This document shows positions 21,195 through 31,005 of a DNA stretch of 64,000 bases, piece after piece. The notes beneath the pieces are model-generated. The model ran no database searches. It had not been told where the DNA came from and worked only from the letters and a program-made list of their open reading frames with translations. Source of the DNA: Prorocentrum cordatum (Eukaryota; Sar; Dinophyceae; Prorocentrales; Prorocentraceae); the NCBI GenBank assembly GCA_963575745.1, contig CAUYUJ010008158.1, forward strand, positions 124,723 to 188,722, read 5' to 3'. Made by a program: the position numbers and the translations under genes. Each line of letters begins with the position of its first letter. Within the stretch, counting starts at the first letter, position 1.

Positions 21195-21394
21195 GGCGGC
21201 GGGCGAGGGCGGAAATGAGAAGGAGAAGGCCTTCGCAGAAGGCGGCGGGACTTCTCAGAAGCCCTCGGGCCTTCTGAGAAGTTGTTCTGTGTCGTCGTGG
21301 AAGGCTTAGAAAACTTCTCAGAAGACCGGGGGACTGCCGAGCCTTCTGAGAAGGCCCGCCTCTTCTCATTTCCCCCCGCGCTCGCTGTCAATAT
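21195..21394. mobile_element. Family E element with 9-bp target duplication
   Basis: GGCGGCGGGCGAGGGCGG to CCCCGCGCTCGCTGTC, with CTTCTCAGAAGC palindromes inside. TCTATTCTC flanks both sides (21186-21194 and 21395-21403). Bases 21404-22140 contain no supported gene. Confidence 0.9.
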
Positions 21395-22149
21395 TCTATT
21401 CTCAGTTCACATTTCTAGGTGCCCCTTCAGAACAGCACCATGGCACCGCGACTGCACGGCACGGCACCATGACGCCGTCTCGAGACATTTCCCTGCTGCC
21501 TCGCGTAGAGTTTTCTGGCTTCGCAGCAGGAGCTTTCAACATATCGCAGGGTGGTTGTTCTCAGTTCGTTGCTGTTCGCAGCTTCTCGCCTGCTGCTTCA
21601 CGTTGGAGTGGAGGTTGCCGGCGGCCAAGCTGCTTGTGCACCCGTCGAATCCAAAGGATGTACGTGTGGCGCAAAGTTCGGCAGCAAACTTCTTTTCTCC
21701 ATCTGATGAGTTTGTCACGTTGCAGCGTGTGTAGTTTGTCCACAGTGGTGGACGCACAGAAGATCTCGTGGTACGTATTGCCGATCACTTGCCCTCAGCG
21801 CCGAATAGAAGCGGAACGAGAACACTGTAGCCAAATTTGAGAGACGCGCGTGATGCCCCTTCTCCAGGGCCATCGGGAAAGTTGGACACACGAGAATGAG
21901 CAGGCGCAGCATGAGGAAGAGGCGGAGAGGAAGCTGGAGGACGAGGAGGATTCGGAGGCCTCCCTTCCGATATTCTGTCGTCCTCCCCCTCCCTCTCTCC
22001 CTCCCGCTTCCCCCTCCCCTGCCCCTCCCCTCGAGTCTCCCTCCATCCTCAATCCCCTGCCGGTTGGTGAGCATCGCCAGCTCTCAGGGGGCAGCTTGCC
22101 TGGAGCAGCCCGTATGCTGACCTCTCGGGGTCTCGAGATCTTCCGCCAG

Positions 22150-22288
22150 CCTCCTCCTCCTCCCCCTCCCCCTCCTCCTCCTCCTCCTCCTCCTCCTCCT
22201 CCTCCTCCTCCTCCTCCTCCTCCTCCTCCTCCTCCTCCTCCTCCTCCTCCTCCTCCTCCTCCTCCTCCTCCTCCTCCTCCTCCTCCAC
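22150..22288. repeat. (TCC)n microsatellite
   Basis: About 45 TCC triplets; poly-Pro and poly-Glu frames are artefacts. Bases 22288-22885 hold nothing recognised. Confidence 0.97.
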
Positions 22289-22889
22289 AACGACAGCGAC
22301 GGGCGGCGACGACGACGGCGGACGCCGACGACGGACGACGACAGCGATGAGGATCGAGCGAGACAACAGCGACCAGCTCAGCGATGTCAGCGCAGGGGCT
22401 CTCAGGCACCCCGGGCCCGAGCTCTCTGCGGCGGGGATGTTCATCCTGCCCGGGCCCAGGTGACCTCGGGTCCGTGCTTATCGGTTCCGCCCGCTCCTGC
22501 TCGGTGGGTCCTCCTTCCGCGCCAGGGATTGCGTACCCATGTCTGCGGGTCTGAAGGTGTGCTCCCGAGGAGCCTGGGAGTGCGAATTGGAGTGTCCGCC
22601 GTAGGCTGTTTTCAATGGGCTCCAAATGCTCCACGCGTGGCTTTTGTATTGCCTCTTTCGGCGACTGCAAGCCGTATGGTTACGCCGGGGTGTGGCTTGA
22701 GATCGGCACCGTCGGGGCCTGGGGAGCACGACGCTGTCCTCGTCGGGCCTCCTCGGGGCTCTGCGGAGAGCTCTGTCGAGGTCCTCGCCCTCACCCCAGG
22801 GTGACCCCCCCGGGTGTCGGCTGCAAACCACACTCTTTGCACACCACACCCTTCGGAGTCGCCGACTCGGGCCGTGGGCGGGAGGCATA

Positions 22890-23051
22890 TCCAGAGGGAG
22901 GAGGAGGGAGGAGGAGGGAGGAGGAGGAGGAGAGAGTAGGAGGGAGGAGGAGGAGAGAGGAGGAGGAGGAGGAGAGGAGGAGGAGGAGGAGGGAGGAGGA
23001 GGAGGAGGAGGAGAGGAGGAGTAGGAGGAGGAGGAGGAGGAGGAGGAGCTG
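22890..23051. repeat. (GGA)n microsatellite
   Basis: GGAGGA repeats with AGAG and GTAG interruptions. Confidence 0.97.
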
Positions 23052-23059
23052 ATGATTCG

Positions 23060-23735
23060 CATGCTCTTGGCGTGGTTGGCATATTCGCTGCTCGTTGGCA
23101 CATCGAGGCAGGCTGCGACGCTCGAGCCCTGTTCGCCGGCAGTGGCGCATCGCACAGCCTTCGCTGCCCGCGCTGCCACGTCGCGGGCCACAGCCCGGAG
23201 TGCATTGAGATTTAGCTGTGATCTTCCGAGGTCTGTCAGGAGCGACAAAAGGACGTACACGTACATGAATCCACGCTGGTTTCGAGAGTACGCATAGCGC
23301 AAATGTTCGTATAACGCGGCAGGTCTCGCGGATCGAGGGGCCGTGTTCATGTACATAGCTGGGCGCGTACGTCCTTTGTGGGCTCCCTAGTCTGGATTCA
23401 CATGTTGTGATTTCCTGAATGTGAAGCTGGATTCCACCAACATGTGAATCCGCATGGCTGGCTTCCTCCTTACGACCAGAGCATGTGAAGCCACATGTTG
23501 TACTTTCCCACTATGGGACATCACATGTCCTGAGCACTACATGTCATGTTTTCAAACGATCGAATTCAAATGTTCATTGTGCAACGCATGAGTTCCATCA
23601 TGCTTGTGATGACGGCATTGGCTGGGCGATCTGTTACCGCGAACAGAGAATGCTCGAGCGCTGCATGCCTGTCTCAATGTGCCCACGAGTAGTGGATGCC
23701 AAGCAATCCAGAGCATTTTATTGGGCGATGCGTAA
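23060..23735. repeat. Diverged inverted arms around a family M element
   Basis: GGTTGGCATATTCGCTGCTC and GTTGGCACATCGAGGCAGGC on the left (about 23070-23160) correspond in reverse orientation to 23640-23720, where GCCTGTCTCAATGTGCCCAC and GTGGATGCCAAGC are read on the + strand. Short homologous peptides around LLVGT-RQA appear from both arms, so the arms may be remnants of an old coding repeat. Confidence 0.5.
23239..23386. mobile_element. Family M element
   Basis: GGAGCGACAAAAGGACGTAC and TACGTCCTTTGTGGGCTCC are inverted ends. The interior CGCTGGTTTCGAGAGTACGC and CGCGGATCGAGGGGCCGTG is about 88% the same as 40312-40460. Confidence 0.85.
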
Positions 23736-24019
23736 GCCATGGATGGATAATTTAGCACCCAGTGGGCACCGCCTGTGGCGCACACCTAAGCTCGCCCTCC
23801 AACATCTCGCGTATCATCAAACGTAGGTGTCTCCCGCCCGCTGGGGGCGGGAGGGGTATCCGGTATCCACATACAACGGTCCCAGGATGACCCCTCGGCA
23901 TGCGGGAGGACCTGCAAGACGCCTTCTTAGAAAGGCCCCCCCCCCTCCTCCCCCCGCCATCCAGCCGCGCGCCGCCGTGGAGATGGCGAGGGCCGCCCTG
24001 ACAGGGGTCAGCCAGTAGT

Positions 24020-24362
24020 ATCGTCTAACCGACCCGTATCCCCATCTCAATCCCCATTCGGAGGTTGATAAACCTCCTACACTGACACGTCGATTAGCGA
24101 ATTGGCCTTTCTCGGTTCGCGCGAGAGCGTCCCGGCCGTCATTCTTGCGGGTCCAGGTCCGTCGGTTTCGGTTCCGGACCGTTTTCACTAAAGAGAGGTT
24201 TACTAAAGGGAGGTTTGTCCACCGCCGACCCATCCACCCCCCACCATCTCAGCACCCCAGTTGGAGATATACCCCTCGAAACCCGAAGGAAACGGCCAAC
24301 ATCCTCATCTAGGCCAGCGGGGCCCGGGCCACGCCCATGGGGATAGGGGTCGATTAAACGAT
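24020..24362. mobile_element. Family D element split by a nested family B element
   Basis: ATCGTCTAACCGACCCGTAT and GGGGTCGATTAAACGAT are inverted ends. The inside CCAGTTGGAGATATACCCCT and GGGGCCCGGGCCACGCCCAT match 6326-6511. Bases 23830-24020 show no feature. Confidence 0.85.
24063..24223. mobile_element. Family B element nested in family D
   Basis: GGTTGATAAACCTCCTACAC and AAAGGGAGGTTTGTCCACC are inverted ends. The core CGTCGATTAGCGAATTGGCC, GTTTTCACTAAAG and TTTACTAAAGGGAGG is shared with 30576, 33230 and 46852. Confidence 0.85.
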
Positions 24363-24475
24363 GCTCAAGACAGAAAGCAATACCCCGTGTGAGCTGTTGC
24401 GCTGCCAGAGCCCAGTTTTTGTGCGCCGCTCCCCGGAGGAGTAAAAGGTACCCATGCCGCTACCCTTCCGCCATA

Positions 24476-24522
24476 CACACATATATGTATACATATATAT
24501 ATATATATACACATACACAGGC
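24476..24522. repeat. Short TA/CA tract
   Basis: ACACATATATGTATACATAT followed by ATATATATAC and ACACATACAC. Bases 24362-24845 otherwise contain no supported gene. Confidence 0.9.
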
Positions 24523-24844
24523 GCCCTCCAATGTATTATTCGTGATGTTTTCGCCCCCTGCCGCTGGCCCCCTCTCTATCATCATGGAACATATCAGAGT
24601 CGAGTCGGTGCGTCTCGGCGCTGCCTTGGTGCATTTGGGAACACCATGCGGGGGCGGATAATAATCATCAGCGCATATTCAGACGTTGGCGTTATCGAAG
24701 ACGCCTACGGCGAATCACCGCCGCCCCCGGCCTTTTGGAAGCGCCTATGTGGCCGAACGTTGAGGCCAGATTTGCCAAGCTATCGGACCATGTGTTCCCC
24801 GAATCGGTTTGGAAAGCCTTCGGGGAACACGTGGGCATCTTGAA

Positions 24845-26040
24845 GGTCATCTTGGCCGTCTGGAGGCCATTTTGACCCTTTCGGGCCTTCTTGGAGGACG
24901 TCTTGGAGGGCTCTTGGACCGTCTTGGAGGCCATCCTGAGCGTCTTGGAGACCCCTTGGGCCGTCTTGGGGGCCTGTTGGGGCCGTGTCTTGGGCCTCTT
25001 GGGCGATCTTTAGGGGCACTTGGGCCGTCTCGGGCCGTCGGAAGGCAAACAAAAACATATGCCACAATCCTTTAAAGACCCATGGGCAATCAATGATTTT
25101 GGCCTTTTCGGGCCTTCCGGGGGTCCCTCTTGGAGGCCTCTTGGGCCGTCTTGGGCCATCTTAGGGTCATGTTCGGCCGTCTTGGTGGGCTCCTGGTCCG
25201 TCTGACGCCGTCGGAAGCCGTTTGGGGGGCCTCTATGGGCATACTTGGGGCCCTCTTGGAGTGCTCTAGGGCCGTCTTGGAGGCCATCTTGGGCGTCTTA
25301 AAGGCCTCCTGTGCTGTCTTGGGGGCCTCTTGGGGCCGTCTTGGGGCCCTCTTGGGCCGTTCTGGGGCCATCTTGGAGTCTTGGGCGCTCTTGGGCCGTC
25401 TCGGGCCGTCGGAAGGCCGAAAAGAAGGAAATGTCAAAATCCGTCAACAACCTTAGGACAACCAAGGTTTTTGGCCTCTCCTGGCCTTGCTGGAGGCCCT
25501 CTTGGGGGCCTCTTGGGCCGTCTTGGGCCAGCGTCGAGCCAACTTCGGCCATCTTGGTGGGTTCCTGGCACGTCTGACGCCGTCGGGAGCCGTCTTGGGG
25601 GCCTTCCTGGGCCGACTGGGGGCCCTTTTGGGGCGCTTCGGGGCCGTCTTGGAGGCCATCTTGGGCGTCTTGGAGGCCACCTTGGGCGTGTTGGAGGCCT
25701 CTTGGGCCGTCTTGGGGCCCTCTTGGGGCCGTCTTGGAGGCCACTTGGGCCGTCATGGGGCCCTCTTTGGAGCCTCTTGGGCGATCTTGCGAACCTCTTG
25801 GGCCGTCTTGAGCCGTCGGAATGCCGAGAAGAAGCACATTCCAAAATCCTTCAAAAACCTAAAGAAAATCAATGATTTTGGCCTCTTCGGGCCTCCTGGA
25901 GGACCTCTTGGAGGTCTCTTGCGCCGTCTTGGAGGCCTCTTGGACCGTCTTGGGCCGTCTTGGACTCTCTTGGGCCGTCTTGGAGGCCGTCTTGGACCAT
26001 CTCGGGCGGACTTGGAGGCCATCTTGGGCCATCTTCGCGA
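24845..26040 (+). repeat. CTTGGGCCGT satellite with ~375-410 bp higher-order unit
   Basis: Degenerate 10-bp and 20-bp words (GGCCGTCTTGG, GGCCTCTTGGG) fill the region. A distinct block starting GGCCGTCTCGGGCCGTCGGA, then CAAAATCCTTCAAAAACC and AATGATTTTGGCC, recurs near 25022, 25396 and 25803. Related short arrays: 26275-26455, 34860-35290, 48000-48230, 54690-55250, 58490-58640. Confidence 0.92.
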
Positions 26041-26274
26041 TTTGTTGAGAATGTCCCGAGCGAAACGGCCGTTTTTGGCATTGACTGATGCAGTTTCGGG
26101 GTGGCCGGCGGGACGTGCCGGAGCCCCAGGGGGAGTTCTTTGGGAAAAAAAAACAAAACCAAAATCGAAAGGGTCTAGCACGCCAGGCACCCCTGCGATG
26201 AATCGAAAGGGGGCGGCGGATCCTAGTGGCCTTCGGCCCATCTCGCCACCGTGCCTGAGTTGTGGGTCTGAGGC

Positions 26275-26600
26275 CTCTTGTATATGTGTCGGGGAGCCGT
26301 GGGGAGCCTCAAGAGGGCCTCTTGGATGTGGTTTGGGCGCCTCTTGGGGGCCTCTTGGGGCCTCGTGGGGTATCTTTTGGGCCTCTTGGAGGCCTCTTGG
26401 GAGCCTCTCGGGGCCTCGTGGGGCCTCTCGGCGGCCTCTTGGGGCTTCCTGGGGTTTAATTATTCGTGGCACAGGTATCGAATGTTCGCTTCGTCACGTC
26501 TGCGATTAGGGCTTCTTGGGGCTCTCACGGGAGGCCTCTTGGAGCGCTCTTGGGGCTTTCTTGGGCGTTCTTGGGCCGTCTTGGAACCATCTTCCGGCGC
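26275..26600 (+). repeat. GGCCTCTTGG tandem repeat
   Basis: Ten-base words GGGGCCTCTT and GGAGCCTCTT in tandem, continued after a short break (26458-26515) to about 26600. Bases 26040-26275 and 26600-26912 show nothing I can name, except a GGCCTCGGGGACGCGA word recurring three times at 26650-26765. Confidence 0.8.
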
Positions 26601-26912
26601 CTTGGAGCAATCTTGGCCTCGGCAATGCGAATACGCTGTAATTTGGGAAGGTTTCTGGCTTCGGGAACGCGAACCTGTTGTACTTTACAAGGGTGTGTTG
26701 CCTCGGGGACGCAAGACTTGTATAATTTCAAGGGTTGGGTTTGTGGCCTCGGGGACGCGAATGTTGAGTCATTTACGATGGATCGTGTATTTTTACGTGT
26801 CCCACGCTCCTGAAGGACCCGGGAGATTCTGGCCCGAGGCCGCCTCGGCGCGAGGAGTTGGGCCGCAGAGGGTGCTGAGCTGAAGGCATCCATTCAGTCA
26901 GGGGCCACGTTA

Positions 26913-27301
26913 GGGTTGTGGAAGACGATCAGTGGTGAGGAGGCATGTTGCGAACTTATTTCCAGTTGTCCAGCGCATGTTTCAAGCGTGTCTTTACAGT
27001 GCTGAAACATGTTGTAAACACTTTTTGAAGGTCTTTGAAACATGTATAAGGCATTTACCTATCGGTCGTTGAACTGATGTGTTTTTTGAATCCCAGATTC
27101 CAATCTACTTTAAGCGCCTTCCTACTTCAGTGATCGGGTGGCTTCGCCTTTTCTGTCCTCTTCCGGGGGCGGGCGGACACCCAATACATTTCCAACGCCT
27201 TCCTACTTTATGTTTCTACCTACGTCTTTCGACCGATAGGCAAAGGACATTTGTAATGCAATGATCGAACGGTTCGAGTGTTCATTGTCATGACATCCAC
27301 A
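26913..27301. mobile_element. Family N element split by a nested family F element
   Basis: The left GGTTGTGGAAGACGATCAG and right GTTCATTGTCATGACATCCAC ends match the uninterrupted copy 55569-55802 (GTTGTGGAAGGCGATTGCG, CCATTGTCATGGCATCCAC). Family F occupies 27059-27240. Confidence 0.8.
27059..27240. mobile_element. Family F element nested in family N
   Basis: CCTATCGGTCGTTGAACTGA and TCTTTCGACCGATAGG are inverted ends. The interior CAATCTACTTTAAGCGCC and CGCCTTCCTACTTTATG is typical. AAGGCATTTA and AAAGGACATTT beside it may be the target duplication. Confidence 0.85.
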
Positions 27302-27304
27302 GCG

Positions 27305-27610
27305 CTAGGGGGGGGATGTGCTCAGGGACGGAGGCATGGCCCCCCATTCGCCTACTCCTTGCCGACGGCCCGATGGCGCGCCCCGCCCAAGACACCGTGC
27401 GGATCCCCTGTCGGGGTCCATGGCCGATGCGTCGGCGAGGAATCGCCGATTCCAGGTCGCAGTTTCCCTCCCCCCCCCCGAGCTGCCCCCCGCCCTCCCG
27501 GGGCTTGTTTCGATCTCCCCGATTCGATTCGACCCGATGTCGATGGTTTCCGATTCTGACTCGGCTCAGCTTCGGATTCCGCTGTGGCCTCCGATTTTCC
27601 ACTGGAGGCA
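27305..27610. mobile_element. Diverged family I copy followed by family X repeat
   Basis: GGGGGGGATGTGCTCAGGG, GCCGACGGCCCGATGG and GGCGAGGAATCGCCGATTCC parallel family I. CGATTCGATTCGACCCGATG and GGTTTCCGATTCTG after it match family X. Confidence 0.5.
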
Positions 27611-27854
27611 TATGGGCATGCCGCTTTCCGCCGAGTCGACTCTGCCCAACGTGGCTGCCGAGGTCCGCCGATGCGAGTCGCGCCGATCGCCGAAGCGACG
27701 TGCCGATCCGCTTCGGGGCTCGCCGGCCCTCCCCCCCCCGTTCGCTGCCCCTCGCATGGCCTTTTGCGGCTCGGAGCCCTCGGCCGCGGCCCCCCGGGGG
27801 AGGCAGGGCGGCGCTGCGCGGAGGCCCAGCGCGGACAGCGCATCCGTGGACCTG

Positions 27855-27967
27855 GCATCGCTCGGACGTGTGCTTGTTTTCTCGGCGAGACCATCCTGGA
27901 CCATCGAGCAAAAAGACACACGCACGAAACCAACAAATGCGCGGGAGATGGACGTCCGAGCGAGGGC
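27855..27967. mobile_element. Family K element
   Basis: GGCATCGCTCGGACGTGTGC and GGACGTCCGAGCGAGGGCAA are inverted ends. The interior TTCTCGGCGAGACCATCCTG and ACACGCACGAAACC is shared with 38071-38193. GTGGA may be the TSD (27847-27851 and after the right end). Confidence 0.75.
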
Positions 27968-28194
27968 AAGTGGAGCCGCGGGCACCCCGTGGGGCCGCGC
28001 CTCGGACGCTCCGCGGATCCCGAGGGCCCCGAGGGCCCCGACGCGCGCTCGTCGCTATCGTGACAGGGAGGCTCGGGCCCGGGAAGCGGCCCTCCGCGGC
28101 GCCCGCGGCCCCCGCCCGGCGCTGGGCCTCTGGGGCGGCCGCGCCACGCCAGAGGCCCAGCGCGATTCCCCAGAAAATATAGGAAAACATGCGA

Positions 28195-28296
28195 AGTGGG
28201 AGGGAAGACAACAACCCAGAAACTATAGGAACATATATGGGGGAATCCTTTTTTATTTGTGTGTCTTTCTTTGTGTGTGTCCCAGGGCCCCTTCAA
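28195..28296 (+). repeat. Family S block
   Basis: GGGAGGGAAGACAACAACCC, TATATGGGGGAATCC and TTTGTGTGTCTTTCTTTGTG, then GGGCCCCTTCAACC. Same order as 63768-63883. Bases 27967-28195 and 28296-28545 hold nothing recognised. Confidence 0.7.
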
Positions 28297-28544
28297 CCTT
28301 ACCCTCCTGGGGGGCCCATCGATCTCGACACCCCTCTCGAGCGAGGGATCGTCGATGCGGTGCGTTCCCCCCGGGGGGGTAAGGACCACAGCTCCCCCAG
28401 TTGTGGCTGGTCGGCGGGGGTGCGGCCCGCCCGTCGTGGCCGCGGTCGGCTGGGTGCCGCTCGAGGCCAGGCGGCAGCGACGACGGGGGCGGTGTCGGCG
28501 GCGGGGGCAGCAGCCCTTGCAACGGTCGGCCACGCGCAGGGGGG

Positions 28545-28722
28545 TGGGGGGGGTGGGGGAGGGGGGGAGGCCTTTCCTGGGGAGGGGGTGATGGGGGAGG
28601 GCCTCTGAGAAGCCGCGGGCCTTGTCTGTAGAGGTAGGGCTGGCGCCTTCTGAGAAGCAGCCTCCTTCTAAGAAGCCTTCCCCCCTCCCCCTACGTACCC
28701 CTTTGTGCGCGCCGCCGAGGCG
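28545..28722. mobile_element. Diverged family E element
   Basis: GGCCTCTGAGAAGCCGCGGG, CGCCTTCTGAGAAGCAGCC and TTCTAAGAAGCCTTCCCCCC followed by CGCGCCGCCGAGG. Confidence 0.5.
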
Positions 28723-28792
28723 GCGACAGCTTCGGCATCGGCGACGACGACGGGCGCGCGCCATGGAAACGCGTCCTGGGCGAAAAGCAGGT

Positions 28793-28846
28793 CCGTATCC
28801 GCGGCCCCGCGGGCAGGGCCCCCGGGCTGCACCCCCGCGGATACGG
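28793..28846. repeat. Perfect 12-bp inverted repeat
   Basis: CCGTATCCGCGG (28793-28804) and CCGCGGATACGG (28835-28846) with a 30-bp GC-rich loop. Bases 28846-29778 contain no supported gene. Confidence 0.8.
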
Positions 28847-29777
28847 GGCGCGCCTTCGCGGGTGCCCGGCGCTTCACGTGTCCGCGCGACCGCGCGGCCG
28901 CGGGCCCGCGCCCCAGAGTCCAGACCGCGAGGGCGCGGATGCGGGTATGCTCGCCGCTCGCGAGCCCGCCGTGCCGGAGTCGTCATGTCCCGCGGGGCGA
29001 GGAGTAACTCGGGTATAGCCAGGACCCCAGGTGAGGGGACCTGGTTAGTGGTAGGGCCCTGGAGCCCCCAAATGGGCCAGAGTCACGAAACCAGGTCTGC
29101 CGCAGCTGGTGCTTTTTCGGGTGACGGCAGCTCCGGTTAGTGGAACGGGGCGGGGGGGCGTCCCCCAGTACACTACACATCACCAAACCAGGTCCTGCTA
29201 AACCCAGTTCTGCCAACGCCCGGGTGACGGCAGCGACCTGTCCCCACCTGGCAGCCTGGCAGGGGTCCCCAGCTCGGGCAGGGGCAGCGGTCGGTGGCGC
29301 GCGGCAGGGGGCGGTGGGAGGAAGAGGCGGCCCCGCGAGGCGGCGCCGGGCGCCTCGCACGCCCTCCTGCCTCCAAGAAGTCGCCTGCGGAACCTCCGAG
29401 CCCTTTCCCCCTTGCCTGCTCAGAAGGCTGCCCCCCCCCCCCCCTCGTCCTGCCCCCTCTCTGCGCGCAGCCAAGATTGGGGCGCTCCGCCAGCACTCAG
29501 ATCCCGTCAGGAGCCTCCGCCAGGGCGAAGGCAGCTCCAGCTCCCTGTCGCCCAGTAGTGAACCACAGTCATGACTCGAGAACCCGACTGGCCGCACTGC
29601 TATTGACCGTTGGGTTGTGCGCGGCGACTGGCAGCGGAGCGCGTCCGTAGCCTCCGGCTCAAGCGCCCAAGGCGCCGGTGCTGAGCCCCTGAGGCGGCTG
29701 TGTCGCCCCGGGGGGCCGCGGCGTCCCATGGTGGCCAAAGTCCAGCCCCGTCTAACATATCCACATCCCCGCTGGGC

Positions 29778-29942
29778 TTGAGTCGTGCACGTCCCTCTAC
29801 AGGAGGCATGTCCAAAAGGAGTCCAAACATAATCGGGGGACGGTTTTTCTGTGATTTGTTTTGGCTATGCGTGAATCTGTTTTGACCGTTTCTTAGTCTT
29901 GTTGTCCAGAACCCGCCTGTGGGAGGACGTGTCCGACCTCAC
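29778..29942. mobile_element. Family A element (copy 2) with GCTGGGC duplication
   Basis: Left TTGAGTCGTGCACGTCCCTC, right GGAGGACGTGTCCGACCTCA. GCTGGGC flanks both sides (29771-29777, 29943-29949). Confidence 0.88.
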
Positions 29943-30067
29943 GCTGGGCCGTGGCATCTCGGCCCCCACAGCCCGACGCCCTCGGTGGGTGCAGGCCCCG
30001 CGGAAGGCCAGAGGAGCAGGCATGCGGCCCCACCCGGGTGGGCAGGTCTCGGAGGTTGACAGACCCT

Positions 30068-30492
30068 CCACTCCTTCCCTCCTCCTACCTCCCCCTCCTC
30101 CTCCTCCTCCTCCTCCTCCTCCTCCTCCTCCTCCTCCTCCTCCTCCCTCCTCCTCCTCCTCCTCCTCCTCCTCCTCCTCCTCCTCCTCCTCCTCCTCCTC
30201 CTCTCTCCTCCTCCTCCTCCTCCTCCTCCTCCGCCTCCTCCTCCTACCTCCCCCTCCTCCTCCTCCTCCCCCTCCTCCTCCTCCTCCTCCTCCTCCTCCT
30301 CCTCCTCCTCCTCCTCCTCCTCCTCCTCCTCCTCCTCCTCCTCCTCCTCCTCCTCCTCCTCCTCCTCCTCCCCCTACCTCCCCCTCCTCCTCCTCCTCCT
30401 CCTCCTCCTCCTCCTCCTCCTCCTCCTCCTCCCCTTATCCTCCTCCCCCTCCTCCTCCTCCTCCCCCTCCTCCTCCCCCTCCTCCTCCTATT
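30068..30492. repeat. Long (TCC)n microsatellite
   Basis: About 420 bp of TCC with a few ACC/CCC/TTA breaks. The 215-280 codon frames over it are poly-Pro, poly-Ser or poly-Leu. Confidence 0.98.
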
Positions 30493-30575
30493 CCTCCTCA
30501 TGAGCGGTGGCCCTCCGCGCGGAGTTCCTGGATGTGCCTGCCGCGAGGAGGGCGGAGGCCGAGGGAACTCTGGGA

Positions 30576-30802
30576 GGTGGATAGACCTCCTACCCTGACA
30601 CGTCGATTAGCGAATTGGCCGTTCTCGGTTCGCGAGAGGGCGTCGCGGCCGTCATTTTTGCGGGTCCGGGCCGGTCGGTTTCGGTCCCAGGCCGTTTTCA
30701 CTAAAGGGAGGTTTACTGAAGGGAGGTTTGTCCACTGCTGAACCTGGGTGGGCAGGTCGGCCTTCGGGGCCAAGGCCACGCCAGCGGGGATGGGGATCGC
30801 CT
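30576..30802. mobile_element. Family B element (30576-30735) plus right half of family D
   Basis: GGTGGATAGACCTCCTACCC and GGGAGGTTTGTCCAC are inverted ends of B. The following GGTCGGCCTTCGGGGCCAAG and CCAGCGGGGATGGGGATCG is a family D right end, so the arrangement resembles the B-in-D nest at 24020-24362 with its left part lost. Confidence 0.7.
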
Positions 30803-30820
30803 CGCCAGTGCTCACAAGGT

Positions 30821-30999
30821 TTAAGTCGGGCCTGTCCCTCTACAGGAAAAACATTCAGAACTAGTAAGAAAAAATAGTCTGGGGACGATGTTTTTGTTTT
30901 GCAGGGGGGAGGATAATTTTTGACTATTTTATATTTTTGATGGTTTCATATTAAATTTGTTTCTCCAAAATCCCCCTGTAGGGGACATGCCCGACCTAA
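30821..30999 (+). mobile_element. Family A element (copy 3), candidate 5' intron of the WD40 gene
   Basis: TTAAGTCGGGCCTGTCCCTC and GGGGACATGCCCGACCTAA are inverted ends. CACAAGGT is duplicated at 30813-30820 and 31000-31007. Because the target contains AG|GT, an intron 30819-31005 would start GT (left copy) and end AG|G (right copy), leaving CACAAG|GTCAGC in the mRNA. The next exon is open and leads into the first WD40 blade. Confidence 0.8.
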
Positions 31000-31005
31000 C
31001 ACAAG

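Noticed and set aside
27352-28986. 544-codon minus-strand ORF and its plus-strand counterparts
   Set aside because: High GC makes several overlapping frames open; it crosses family I, K, S and E repeats and shows no motif.
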